From Neostapfia colusana (lineage: Eukaryota; Streptophyta; Magnoliopsida; Poales; Poaceae), in NCBI GenBank assembly GCA_030760725.1, contig JASWHV010000013.1, positions 38,288,699 through 38,352,698 of the forward strand: a stretch of DNA of 64,000 nucleotides, written 5' to 3'. The notes beneath the pieces were generated by a model. The model was not told the DNA's origin. It saw only the letters and a list, made by a program, of their open reading frames with translations, and searched no databases. Within the stretch, counting starts at the first letter, position 1. Each line of letters opens with the position of its first letter. The translations under genes and the position numbers were made by a program. This document shows positions 1 to 11,300 of this stretch, piece by piece.

Positions 1-1391
1 AAGTTGTTTTATAAAGTTTTTCCTTTGTTCACCACTATGGGTCAAAGTTTGTATGTGCATCAGGTCAAGGATGTTTTATAAATCCACTTGCATAACCAAA
101 AATGAACCCTGAGGTCAATGGTAGAATGGTGTCATCGCTGTAGAATTTGCCATGCTAAATAGGCTAGGACATCCGGTAGAAGACGAGTAGTTGGAATCTA
201 CTCGCGAGCTTTATTTCAGGATCACATAAGTGTGGTTGGAAAGAGAGGCAAACTAAAGTTTACATTTCTAAAGATGAGACCGGGCAGGAGGGTTAGGCAG
301 CGACAAGACGAGGTCTTGGTCGAGTAGCTCTGCCTGTGTCGGTTAAGGACCGAAGCGTGTGCGGCCCTGGGAGCAAGTATTGAGTTGTGTACCGGATGCT
401 TACTGATATATGGGAACCATAAAACCGATGTACCAGGTTCACTGGATTGTAGAGGCATACCACATCGTCTTGTTAGACCTATGAGCCCGAGAAGGCGCGA
501 CCGGTTCTACAGTCTAGTGTCCTACGAAAGGTTGCCACATACGACGTAATGATGGATGCCGGATTTGGGTCTTCAGAGGCGGGCGTATGTGTCGAGTTAT
601 CCCGGTAGTGTTTAATTCGAATCACTGTCCCTCATGGTTATTGAGTACCGCTTGCTCACTGCGCTGTGACGTAGTAATCAAGTTGTGTAGAAATAGTTTG
701 CAAAGTTTTAAATTGCTGCTATGTTTTTCGTAAATTGCATGAGAACCTTGTTTGAAGTAGTGATAGAGCAAACTAAAGTTATTTCTCCACCTTGGGACAA
801 GTAACATTGGAACGAAGTGTTTCTTGTTTGACTGTGGAGTTCCAATGTTGCTGGGCGCAAGGTCGCCACTATGATGGCTAAAATCTGAAAGTTAAGGATG
901 AACTCGTAGGCGAGTCCTTTTGCAAATTACATGTTAAGTCTTAAGTTACTTTCATGTAGAGTTGTATTTTTAGGAGAGACGGTTAAGTCTTGCTGAGCCT
1001 TTGTGCTCACTCTTGCTATATGAGTGGTTTTGCAGGTTAAGACGATGCTCATAAAGAAGGTTGTCCAGTGAGACTCGAAAACGTCTGAGTCGGGTAACAC
1101 ATGGAAGACCTAGCCGCTGCCATGTCTTCGTGTTGCTAGCGAGAGGAGTCCGCGGGCTGGACCTCTTCTTGAGTGCTTCTTAGATAATCGACGTGAGCTG
1201 TTTATAGACGTCCGCTGTAGCTAATTTATGTAAATTATTTACAAAGAACATTTGTAAGCTTCCGCTTTGATTTATGTAATACAGTTTTCCTTATATGTGT
1301 GCTATCGGGTCCCGCATAACACGGCACCACCCAATGCGATTCCCAGGTGAGGTGCCCCGTCCCCGTGATCGGGATCGGGCTCCTCTCAGCA
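1..1391 (+). mobile_element. Element E: 3' portion of a Tekay-like 5' LTR (truncated by window start)
   Basis: The stretch aligns by eye with the second half of the other Tekay LTRs here. Shared landmarks are the block leading to 'cacttgcataacc', the hairpin CGAGTAG-TTGGAAT-CTACTCG at 184-204, the GC-rich block before the LTR end, and a 3' end CA followed at once by a tRNA-Met primer site. Being followed by a primer site makes it the 5' LTR of a plus-strand element whose body is replaced after 1405 by another element. It is the most diverged LTR of this type in the window. The terminal acidic exon seen in the related LTRs would begin at 1036 but hits a stop in its first full codon, so the module is decayed here. 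Confidence 0.75.
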
Positions 1392-1405
1392 TGGTATCAG
1401 AGCTG
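1392..1405 (+). other. Primer binding site of element E (tRNA-iMet type)
   Basis: TGGTATCAGAGCTG follows directly on the LTR-terminal CA. It is complementary to the 3' end of plant initiator tRNA-Met, as in most plant chromoviruses. The element's own leader does not follow: sequence of a Retand-like LTR begins within a few bases. Confidence 0.8.
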
Positions 1406-1411
1406 TTTCAC

Positions 1412-1622
1412 TGGGCTCCGGTCCGAGTCTCCCCGCTGAGGTGACGTCCGGAGCTGCCACGTGCCCCCTGGCTCAGAGCCACCTCCCCTCTAAGGACAGC
1501 TCCGGTGCTAACACATGCCCTGGGCTCCGGTCTAAGCATCCCCACTGAGGTGAGGTCCAGAGCTGCCACGTGTCCTCTGGCACCAAACCCGTCGATAAGA
1601 GCTCCAGAGTCACCACGTGCCC
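1412..1622 (+). repeat. Imperfect tandem duplication, period about 109 bp, in the R 5' LTR
   Basis: Two copies both begin TGGGCTCCGGTC, at 1412 and 1521. Each runs through 'tgaggtga.gtcc.gagctgccacgtg' to a CACGTGCCC or ACATGCCC end. The repeated CACGTG (G-box-like) cores lie upstream of the TATA box, so these may be U3 enhancer repeats. That role is inference. Confidence 0.6.
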
Positions 1623-2033
1623 CACGATCCACCATGGGCTGCGGGTTGATGAAGTCAAGAAGGAAGTGCACTGTCAGACTTTGCATTCAAGGCTCGCGCC
1701 TTCCCCAGAAGCATGGCACACTGTGCACGCCTTCGTCTCCTGCCCGTTCGCCATTACAGTGACAAGACAGGACAGCAAGGCGTGACAGCAGTATAGTGCC
1801 GCCCAACGGCACGAATACGCCCAAGCAGGGCGAGATGATGCGGCGACAATACAGCGTATTCATCATCACCTGACACGCGGTCAGGAGCGCTCAGCGCGCC
1901 GGGCGGCAGGACATAACTCCCCTGTCGACCACTCTACTCAGAGGATGAATCCCTAGATCATGTATAGGGTACACATAGCATTGGGGCCACCTGTTGGGCC
2001 CCAAGCCTCATTGTAACCGCCCTGGCCTGGAAC

Positions 2034-2042
2034 TATAAAAGG
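2034..2042 (+). promoter_or_regulatory. TATA box of the R 5' LTR
   Basis: TATAAAAGG lies about 255 bp upstream of the LTR end, a standard position for a U3/R promoter in Retand LTRs. Transcription would start near 2065-2075. Confidence 0.7.
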
Positions 2043-2296
2043 ATTGGGGTGATCACCCTACAAAGGGTTCGCATTCCAGAACTCGCAATGCACAAGCACA
2101 CACACTCAAGAAATAGAACAAGCACTCCCGTGGACGTAGGGTATTACGCTCCGGTGGCCCGAACCACGTAAATCTTGGTGTTCATTTGCTCCCTCGAGCC
2201 CAGGTCGCGTAGGGCGCCAAGCCCCTTCGAAAAAAGAACCTCATGGGCTGCTTCGGAGAAGCCTGGGAGGAGTGTCGCATCTGACACACTCCGACA

Positions 2297-2314
2297 TTTG
2301 GCGCGCCATGTAGG
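2297..2314 (+). other. Primer binding site of element R
   Basis: TTTGGCGCGCCATGTAGG directly follows the LTR-terminal CA. The TTGGCGCGCCA.GTAGGGG form is typical of grass Retand elements and differs from the tRNA-Met sites of all other elements in the window, so R belongs to another lineage. The following 2315-2724 is leader without a supported gene. Confidence 0.65.
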
Positions 2315-2724
2315 GGGCTTTCCGCACTCTCCACACGACCATGGTGAACATCACCTCCCATGGCGAGCCTTCTTGCCCAGCTCGCCGTTGTCTCTAGCGG
2401 GTAGGTCTGAATAGGCCGGTGATCAGACGACCGGCGTACCAGTGGCTCCTCCAGACCGCTGCTGTCCCTATGGTGCCCACGGCACCCAGGTCAGGACGAG
2501 CCGGTGACCGCACAGACGGTGTGCCGCCGCCGCTCGCGCCGCCAGAGGCCGCTTTCTCACGGCCGCCCTCTACTCCAACGGTGGCAACAACTCCACCATG
2601 ACAGAGCCCGGAGAGCGTGCTGGACGCAGCATGCGTTCTGCTCCACAACTCCCCAGGCGAGGGTTCCATCCCCAAGGCTGCAGAATAGTAGCGACACAAT
2701 GTCCATCATCTTGTCGCTGCTGCC

Positions 2725-3985
2725 ATGAACTCTCCTGCCTACAGGAGACAACAGGCTGAACCCTCGCTGGCCCAATCACGTACGCCGACGGTGGCCCATG
2801 AGGCGACAGCCCCGTGTGCGCCATCCACAGCAGACCTCAGGGTCGAGCTGAACCGCTGCCTTGCAAGTGAAGACGGTCGCACCACCATCGAGTGGCCCCG
2901 AGAGAGGTGTCGCAACCACGAAAAAGAGTCCCGCTCACCGAGCGCTGTACCAGCGGGCCGCACTCCGCCTACCCCTGCCTCTCCGAGGGCAGTAGGGGGC
3001 TGCATGGCACTTGCCCCACACCTTCATATGGTGGTCTGGCCACCCAAGTTCCGGCCCCACTTGCCAGAAAAATACGATGGGACAGTCAATGCCGCCGAGT
3101 TCCTGCAGATCTACTCCACCTCCATCCTAGCTGCAGGAGGGGACGAGGCCGTCATGGCCAACTACTTTCCCGTTGCCCTGACCGGCACAGCCCGGTCATG
3201 GCTCATGAACCTTCCCCCAGGATCCATCACGTCCTGGGAAGAGTTGTGCTGGAAGTTCACAGCCAACTTTGGGAGTTCCTACACGCGCCCCAACACCGAG
3301 CTATACCTCCATGCCATGTGTCAACATGATGGGGAGTCGCTTCCTTCATCTAGCGGTTCTCCCAGGTTAGGAACACCATCCCCCACATACCCAATGCCTC
3401 CGTCGTTGTCGCCTTCCGGCAAGGCGTCCGCGACAAGAAGATGCTCAAGGAGTTGGCCACACACGACGTGCAAGACGTCTCTGAGCTTTTCAGCCTGGCC
3501 GACAAATGTGGCAGGGCGGCAGAAGGCTGAGACTGGCACTCGCGATATGCCTCCACGACAGGGAGTGCCAGAGAGGCTGCTGCTCTGCGCAGCAGAAGGA
3601 AGAACAAGACCGGAGGCAGGAACAAGCCTCTGGCCAGGGCACCCACTGCCTCCCTGGCAGCAGCCGGTGGGGGCCAAGTCCCATGCTCTGGCAAGCGCCC
3701 GCGACCGTCATCTGCCAGCGATGATGGCCAGTGGTGCCTGGTGCACAACACCAACCGCCACGGTGCTAGCTACTGTTGAGAGATCAATAAGCTTGCGGAA
3801 TGCTTCCATGAGCTACAACAAAAGCGGCCGCGCCAAGACAGCGCACCCCCCGCCAGCGGGAGGGTAAACAAAAGGCCAAACCCGAGGCCAACACTGAGCA
3901 GGAGATGGTGTATCAAGACGCCGAGAGGGCGTTGAAGGCCGTCTACGGCCGCTTTGACTCCAACTCCAGTGCCGACAGCGAGTGA
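2725..3985 (+). pseudogene. gag: Retand-type gag (frameshifted) of element R
   Basis: This codes for a nucleocapsid precursor of the Retand/Tat lineage. The first frame (2725 to about 3345) has a Pro/Arg-rich N-terminus, then the retrotransposon gag core at about residues 107-205. The core shows LPEKYDGTVNAAEFLQIYST and ALTGTARSWLMNLPPGSI, usual in grass Retand gag. After about 3345 the family similarity continues in other frames, so there is at least one frameshift. A zinc-finger-like motif WCLVHNTNRHGASYC lies at 3732-3776, and a plausible final stop is at 3983-3985. No protease, RT or integrase follows: sequence continues about 560 bp to the T1 insertion and then resumes at 33274 without pol. 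R was therefore probably non-autonomous, comparable in design to gag-only Zeon-type elements. Confidence 0.75.
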
Positions 3986-4546
3986 CGCAAGGCGCTCCAT
4001 GTCTGATCAGATGCCCCCCCCCTGTCGTGCAGCAAGGGAAATGCCCTATTACACTGGTGTAGGGGGTCAAGGCCGCCCTCCCCCGGAGAACACACCAAGG
4101 GCTCATCCCACATCCAATTAAATGACCAAGCCACGCAGGACCAGCTCCTACGTGAAGGAATCAACCTCGTCGATAAGGTAACGTGGCTAGAGGCTTCTCG
4201 AAATGCGATACACCGCTAAGCGCTCTGGCGATATCAGCAACGATACGCGCGGAGTAGACAGCCCAAGGCAGGGCCACCTGGTGCCTCGTCTAAACACTTT
4301 CTCAGAAGGGGTGACAAACCCTCACCCAGCCGGGAAGGTCCCTTCTGAGCAACACAAGTGTGCTGCCCCAGGTGCACCCACCTGGCCACGGAGGATGGGT
4401 ACCTCTACCCAATCCAGTGAACATAGAACACCTCTGTAAGTTCTACCCTTAGCGCAGTGGTAGGGTATTTTTTCTTTTCTTTTTATTTGTAAAGGTGTCA
4501 TAGTGTCTAGGAACAGCGCTTAGAACAGCTAAGCCCCGGAGGGGTC
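3986..4546 (+). other. R internal sequence after gag, up to the T1 insertion
   Basis: No coding region is supported. It contains a T-rich tract near 4470-4490 and ends with GGGTC at 4542-4546, the left copy of the T1 target-site duplication. The same element resumes at 33274. Confidence 0.55.
4542..4546. repeat. Target-site duplication of T1, left copy (GGGTC)
   Basis: GGGTC directly precedes the T1 LTR terminus TGTGGCGG at 4547. The same five bases follow the other terminus at 33269-33273. A 5-bp duplication is the norm for gypsy integrases. Confidence 0.92.
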
Positions 4547-4803
4547 TGTGGCGGACCGGAATCCGCTCATCCAGGATCGCAGAGGGTGGTGCCGCTCGAT
4601 GCGACACCCGACATCACACATCATAAGGATACATTGTATTACATCGAAAACCAACTGAAATGTATAAAGTGGTACACTGCTCAGTTACCAATTAGTGTCT
4701 TTATTACACAGCGGAAGTCTAATTTGTACAACTCACGCCTGCCTATCTAGCAAAAGTCGGTTGCCCAGCCCTAGGGCAACCCACACTAGCTGCACTCCTC
4801 AGC

Positions 4804-6013
4804 TCAGCACGGCGTGTACGGCTCCCACTCAGCCGTGGTCCCCGACGGAGGGTAATCCTCGCCGGTGGACTCGTAACCCGAGTCCGTGGGTGGCTCCTCA
4901 CCTGAAAAAAACACTTAAGCAGCAACCATGAGCACGATGGCTCAACAAGACTTAACCGACTCGTCAAGGCATGGAACTCTACATGTAGTGAACAATGAAC
5001 ATGGGACGGTCAAATTGCAGCAAACGGACACGCCTACAAGTTCATCCTTATTTCATCTTTTAGCCACAAGTTAACAGTTCATGAATCTGAAATTTTGTAA
5101 GCAATAATTGGTGGCACACAAGTAGCAATACAATTATATCATAACAGCAATATTGAATCATCACGTTTCGTATATTAGCCTATGTCACGACTCACTGACA
5201 AAGTGGTACTCTTCACCGTGAGGGACGTCGAATCGACTCGATATACACCTGCAGGGAAACCCAAAGAGCACGTCACGTACGACCACCCGTGGAGCTGCAC
5301 AGCACACTCACTCGATGTCGTATGGGACAACCTTTCATCCAACAGCCCAAACGTCGAACCGGTCGCACCGAAACGAGCAGGAGGTTCCCTACACAGAGCA
5401 TCTCTCTATGCCCGTTAGCAGATTTCCACCATGCTTCCCTCAGCCTACACCTATAAATCGGTGCGTTATGCCTCGACGCCCGGAGGTTTAGGATACATTG
5501 GTTTATCGGGGCCCATATATCCGATATGCCTTCGGTACGTTCAAACTTGATCAGCGTGGGACACACACGGATCGGTCCTCAATCGACACGGACAGGGCTG
5601 CGCACACAAGACTTCCTATTGCTGCGCCCTAGCCCCTGCCTAGTCTCATTTTCATTACTAAAGTGATCTCACATCACTCGAACCAATCCCATGTGTCCCA
5701 AGCCTAAACTCGCGAGTAGATTCCAACTACTCGACTTGTACCGAAGTCCTATGAATCATTAAGCATAGCCTGTCTACTCGAGGATTTAGACACTACCCTC
5801 ACTTTTATAGGAAAATTCTGGTTATGCATTTGGGTTTCATCCATCCTACACCTAATGCACACCCATACCTCACACTAACACATGTAAACAAAACAAAACT
5901 TTATAACAAGGTTAATGCGAACCGGGGCTTGCCTTGTTGCTGCTGGTCAGTGGTTAGGTCTTCGTCCGGAAGAAGGAAGTCGAGCACTTCCGGAGTCTCC
6001 TCGCCTTCAGCGA
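4804..6013 (-). other. LTR-embedded two-exon acidic module, T1 3' LTR copy
   Basis: Exon 1 is 5933-6013 (81 nt), preceded by acceptor GTGTAG and followed by donor AAG|GCAAGC. Exon 2 is 4804-4901 (98 nt), preceded by TTTTTTTCAG and ending in TGA. Both junctions are phase 1, with a 1031-nt intron. The translation is acidic: TPEVLDFLLPDED, a Gln run, then EEPPTDSGYEST and a terminal AEWEPYTPC. An in-frame TAA lies just upstream of the acceptor, so the frame is open only if spliced. The upstream exon was not identified. Function unknown. Confidence 0.5.
5713..5733 (-). other. Conserved hairpin in the LTR intron, T1 copy
   Basis: CGAGTAG-ATTCCAA-CTACTCG: a perfect 7-bp stem with a 7-nt loop. The same hairpin occurs in the other Tekay-type LTRs of the window (for example 184-204 and 55772-55792). 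Confidence 0.6.
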
Positions 6014-8288
6014 CTACACGTTAACGAGATACTACATGTCAATTCAAATGCAATGTGTAACCTTGAATAAATAATCACTATAACTCTAGCTAGGCCTCCC
6101 CTTTGGCTCTGATATTTTTAGGATGGCTTGGTATGGTCCTAACCAGAGTCTTGACCCAGTTTCATTTCAAACCAGGTTCATTTGAGCCTTGTACAAATAA
6201 AAGCCTATTTGGTCAATATTAGAGCCTCTAAGGAATTCCAGAGGTTTTCATGGCTCCAACCATTACTTTATGGAAACTAGAATTTAAGATGGTTCTAATG
6301 GAATTGGTTTCATGTCATTTGAATAATTCTAGAGGAAGTTGTGCCCTAAACAAGATTTGAGAAAATCTGAAAAATGTGTCTGTACATTTTTCTATTTTCT
6401 CAGGGCTGTTCTCTTAATCACCCCATTATGGGGACTAAATGAACTTCGATGCGTCTGAAAATTTTACTGTGATTCAAGGATTTTCCAATTAACTTCTCAG
6501 CCAAATTTCAGAATTTTTCATGAAGTAATCCTCCAGATAAAATTCCTAACAGTTTAAACTTTAGGGATTTAATTCTGGAAAACTATTAAGTTTCATGAGC
6601 TGAAATCGGTATTGCTGGAAAGTACTCAAAATTCTGAGTTCAGCAAATTTTGGTTCACTGCACTTGGAGCTTTCTAGCCAAAGTTATGAATTTCTAAAGT
6701 TTGGGCTGATCCCTGAATTATTTTCCTACAGAAAATCCTTTCCCGCGCTTAATCCGAAGCTGACAGCGGGGCCTGCCCTGTTTAATTTGAACTAACCACG
6801 CTCGCGCGCGCTTAACTCAGCGGCTGACACATGGGGCCCGTGCCTTCGTCTACCTCCCGACGCCACCGCCCGAGCCGCCGGAGCTCCGGCAAGGTCGGCG
6901 TTCCCTATGATCTAGCTCGGCGGTGACGGTGAGACTCGCCGCCCCCACATAATTTCGGACGCTGAACACGCTGGACACCATGCCACCGCCGGCTAACCGC
7001 CGTAGCTCGCCGGCGACGAGCTCTATGCCTCTGTGCTACCTCGGCAACGTGTTGCCGCCCTCCTGACCACCTCCTTCGCGCGCTAATCGCGTCACCACAC
7101 TCAGGAAGACCTCAAGAAGCTTGGCATGACCTTGGTTGGGCCCTAAACGGCTGGCAACCTAGAACTCACCAGCGACCCTCCCTTCTGCTGGACTGTTACC
7201 GGTGAAACTAGGGTTTGGAAGGGTTGCTCCTGCGGTTTTCTGCTCGGAGAGACGCGCACTGGTGCCTAGAACGTGTGTGAGCTGCAGTTCGACCGGCGGT
7301 TGCTCCGGTGCAACGAATTTCGCCGGCGACCGATTTCTAACCCTAAGGTGCACCATGGGGGAAAATTTTGAATCCTCTCTCTACCCTGCATGAAACGGTG
7401 AACGGTTTCCTCCCACAGCTTCCTCACACGCGGGCGCACCTTTTCTTCTCTGTGGGTGGCGCGTGATACCGCTGGGATCGGCCGGTCGTCGGTGATTAGA
7501 GAACGGCGGCAACAGCTCGTGAACGGAACCAGTTCTTCTCGCGCGGTGGGAGCAGGGTTTACTCGGAAACGAAGAGAATGGACGTGGTAGCTCGTGTGCT
7601 GGACCTTGTAGCCACGTTTTTCACCGTGAGGTGGCGGTAAACGATCGCGCTGTCGGCTCTCCGAGCGCCCGATGGTCGCCGTGGCCTCGGGTTAAGTCGG
7701 TTCAGTGGAGCTGGACACTGACCAGTGGGCCCCATCCCTCCCTCAAATTCTTTTCCCAATTTTCTACTGCAAAGATCCCAGCTACTCACCATTAACTGTG
7801 AGACTTAATCCCCAAGTTACAGTTTGAATTTGGTTTCCCAAATGTGAAATTTGTTTGGCTAAATTTGCTTCATATTTGAACTGAAATTCAAATTCAGTTT
7901 CGAATTAGTGCAAATTTAGCTCCCAACAAAATGAACTCCAATGGGGATGAAAATTGGTGGACTAACTCAGAAAAATGTGCTGAGTTTGAATATGAAGCCA
8001 AATTGGCCTCTTTTTCAAATGCCTCGAAAACTGCCTGAAAAAGTGTGGGATTTGCATGAAATTTGGCCTGAACCTTCCCAAGACTTTTTAAGTCCTAGGG
8101 GTGAGCTCAACCTCTCATGTTCATGTGTAGAAATCCTACTTTATGAAAGTTAGGGCTTTCCTCTCTAATCACCCTTTTGATGGTGGTTACTTGCTCTTCA
8201 CAAGTCCTCACAAGATATCCACAACAAAAGCTGTGATGTTGTGAGGTGATGAAAATTTTTTGCAAGTCCCTTTTATTGGGCTTTTACA

Positions 8289-8302
8289 TCCCTCCCCCCT
8301 TG
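8289..8302 (-). other. Polypurine tract of T1
   Basis: On the minus strand AAGGGGGGAGGGA directly abuts the 3' LTR start, as required for plus-strand priming. The same tract occurs at 18041-18054 and 63388-63400. Confidence 0.85.
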
Positions 8303-8306
8303 AAAG

Positions 8307-8323
8307 AATCTCGTCCCGAGATT
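8307..8323 (-). other. Inverted repeat next to the polypurine tract, T1
   Basis: AATCTCG-TCC-CGAGATT, a 7-bp stem with a 3-nt loop, lies between the gag-pol stop and the polypurine tract. It is identical in T2 (18059-18075) and D (63366-63382), while the bases around it vary. Confidence 0.6.
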
Positions 8324-8354
8324 ATAAAAGAAGAGACAGCGATGTAATAGGAAC

Positions 8355-11300
8355 TCACCCGTTCTGAGACGCCATGAACTCCGGGTAATTTGAGCGAAGG
8401 AATTCCTCGCTCTCCCACGTCGCTTCTTCAGCGGTGTGGTTACTCCAGAGTATCTTGTAGAACCACTACGTTCGACTACGTGTGGTGCAAGCTTTCTCAT
8501 CAATAATTGCCACCGGATATTCATCATATGTCAAATCCGGTTGCAGCTCACCGATATCTTCGGTAGGAACAGCGGCTGTATGCTTTAGACATTTTCGCAG
8601 TTGTGAAACATGGAAAACGTCATGAACACCAGCAAGAGATGCCGGTAGTTCTAGTCTGTACGCCACTGGTCCACTCTTCTCGGTGATAGCATAGTGTCCA
8701 ATGAATCGGGGAGCAAGTTTCCCCTTCACGCCGAACCGGTGCACGCCTTTCATCGGAGACACACGGAGGTACACGTGTTCCCCAACGTCAAAGTGCAGCG
8801 GTCTACGCCTCTTATCAGCGTAGCCTTTCTGTCAGGATTGAGCGGCCTTCAAGTTGGCTTGGATCATCCGAACGCGCTCTTCAGCGTCGTTCACCACATC
8901 AACCCTGAATGTGACCCTTTCACTGGACTCGCACCAGTTTAATGGGGTGCGGCACTTGCGACCGTAGAGAGCTTCATAGGGTGCCATCTTGATACTCGCC
9001 TGATATCCATTATTGTAAGAGAATTCCGCCAACGGTAGGTGATCATCCCAGTTCCTACCGTGGTGGATGGCACATGCTCTCAACATATCTTCCAGTACTT
9101 GGTTCACCCTCTCTGTTTGCCCGTCTGTCTGAGGGTGATAGGCGGAGGTTCTAATCAGCTTAGTACCCAAAGCAGCGTGTAACTGCTCCCAAAAGCGAGA
9201 TACAAATAATGCACCTCGGAGACTATGGTCTTGGGTACTCCATGCAAGCATAGGATTCTTGCAATATATAACTCCACGTATCTGTTGGCATGGAAATGTG
9301 TATGCACGGGAATGAAGTGTGCCGACTTGGTTAACCGGTCAACAATCACCCAAATGGAATCATGCTTGTTGAAAGTTAAGGGTAATCCCACAATGAAATC
9401 CATGCTCACATCCTCCCATTTCCATGCTGGAATTTTCTGGGTTTGCAGCAGCCCTGATTTCCTCATATGATCCGCTTTCACTCGTCTGCACGTATCGCAC
9501 TCGGATACGTACTTAGCCACTTCCCGCTTCATCCGTGTCCACCAAAATTTATTTTTCAAATCTTGGTACATTTTGTTGCTGCCAGGATGAATGGAGTATT
9601 CAGACAAGTGAGCTTCATCAAGGATCTTTTTCCTCAGATCCATATCCCGGGGTACGACTATGCGGTCATTGAACCACAGCGTCCCCTCATCATCTTTCCG
9701 GAAACATTTGATCTTCCCATTATCTATCTGTCTCCAGATATGTGCCATGCCCTTATTAACCTTCTAAGCTGCAATTATGTCCTCCCTAATAGTAGGGATG
9801 AGGGCAAGGTTGTGGAGCGATCCATAAGGAACCAAGTATAAACTCGGCTCTTCCTCCTCCACCGGTGTAATGGTGAGGTTATGGACATGTGATTTCTGAC
9901 TCAACGCGTCGGCCACCACATTCGCCTTGCCGGGGTGGTAATGAATCTCAATCTCATAGTATTTGATTAGTTCTAACCACCTCCCTTGCCTCATATTCAG
10001 CTCCTTCTGGGTGAAAATATACTTCAAGCTCTTGTGGTCGGTGTAGAGATGCACCAAATTCCCCAAGAGATAGTGCCTCCACATTTTTAACGCCAAAACC
10101 ACAGCAGAAAGCTCAAGATCATGAGTTGGATAATGCTGCTCATGGTTCCGAAGTTGGCGTGAGCCATATGCGACCACACGTCCTTCCTGCATCAACACGC
10201 AGCTGAGCCCAATACCGGACGCATCACAATACACGTCAAAGGGCTTGGTTGTATCTGGTTGAGCTAAGACCGGGGCTGTTGTGAGATGCTTCACTAATGC
10301 TTGGAACGCTCCTTCACACGCCGGGTTCCAAACATATTTTGCTCCCTTTTTCAGCAACTCTGTCATCGGCTTAGCAAGCTTGGAGAAGCTTGGAATGAAC
10401 CTCCGATAGTATCCCGCTAAACCGAGGAAGCTTCTAACTCCATGGACTGAAGTGGGAGCTGTCCATTTCAGCACTTGCTCGATTTTTCTTGGGTCAACCG
10501 CAATGCCTTCCGCTGAGATGATATGTCCCAAAAATGGCACTTGGTTGATCCAAAACTCACATTTGCTGAACTTGGCGTAGAGTTTGTGGTCTCGCAATCG
10601 TTGAAGAACGATCCTCAAGTGTTCGGCGTGTTCTGCTTCTGTCTTGGAGTAAACCAAGATATCATCAATGAACACTACCACGAACTTGTCCAACTCCGGC
10701 ATGAACACCGAGTTCATGAGATACATGAGATGTGCCGGAGCATTAGTGAGACCAAAAGACATGACGAGATATTCATATAAGCCATATCTCGTCGAGAAGG
10801 CCGTCTTCGGGATATCCTTCGCCCGGATCTTTATCTGATGATATCCAGAGCGAAGGTCCATCTTGGAGAACACACTTGCACCCACAAGTTGATCAAACAG
10901 GATGTCAATGCGGGGCAGTGGGTATTTGTTCTTAATGGTTACGGCGTTGAGCGGCCGGTAGTCCACACACAGCCTCAAGGTTTCATCCTTCGTCTTTACG
11001 AACAGCGCCGGGCATACCCAAGGCAAGGAACTCGGCCTAATGAAACTTTTGCTCAACAGATCATTGAGCTGCTCTTTCAGTTCAGACAGCTCGTTCGGAG
11101 CCATTTTGTATGGTCTCCGGGAGATAGGAGTAGTCCCGGGTGCAAGCTCGATCTTGAACTCGACATCCCGCTCAGGTGGCATGCCCGGAAGATCATCCGG
11201 AAACACGTCTGGGTATTCCCGGACTACGGGGATGTCTTCTAACTTGAGAGCCTCAGTATTATGGATTTCTGAAACTTCCCGGACTGGATTGTCTAATATG

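Larger units (their letters stand above)
1404..2296 (+). mobile_element. Element R: 5' LTR of a Retand/Tat-like retrotransposon
   Basis: This is an LTR of about 0.9 kb ending in CA at 2296, just before a GGCGCGCC-type primer site typical of grass Retand (RIRE2/cinful-like) elements. It contains a good TATA box at 2034-2042. After it comes the 'acgtagggtattacgctccgg' block, which is common near the LTR end in this lineage. The 5' boundary is uncertain within about 10 bases because the matching 3' LTR is outside the window; TG at 1404 or at 1412 could be the start. The first 220 bp hold a tandem duplication. Confidence 0.65.
4547..8288 (-). repeat. T1 3' LTR (3742 bp)
   Basis: The LTR runs on the minus strand from TGTAAAAGCCC at 8288 to ...CCGCCACA at 4547. 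Layout from its start: an inverted repeat CACAACA-N10-TGTTGTG (8220-8243), an AT-rich segment, a GC-rich block of about 1 kb (roughly 6740-7760), an AT-rich segment, then the putative spliced acidic module (exons 5933-6013 and 4804-4901) and the terminal block. Compared with the 5' LTR it lacks 49 bp at about 7995, a segment bounded by CAA microhomology. Confidence 0.92.
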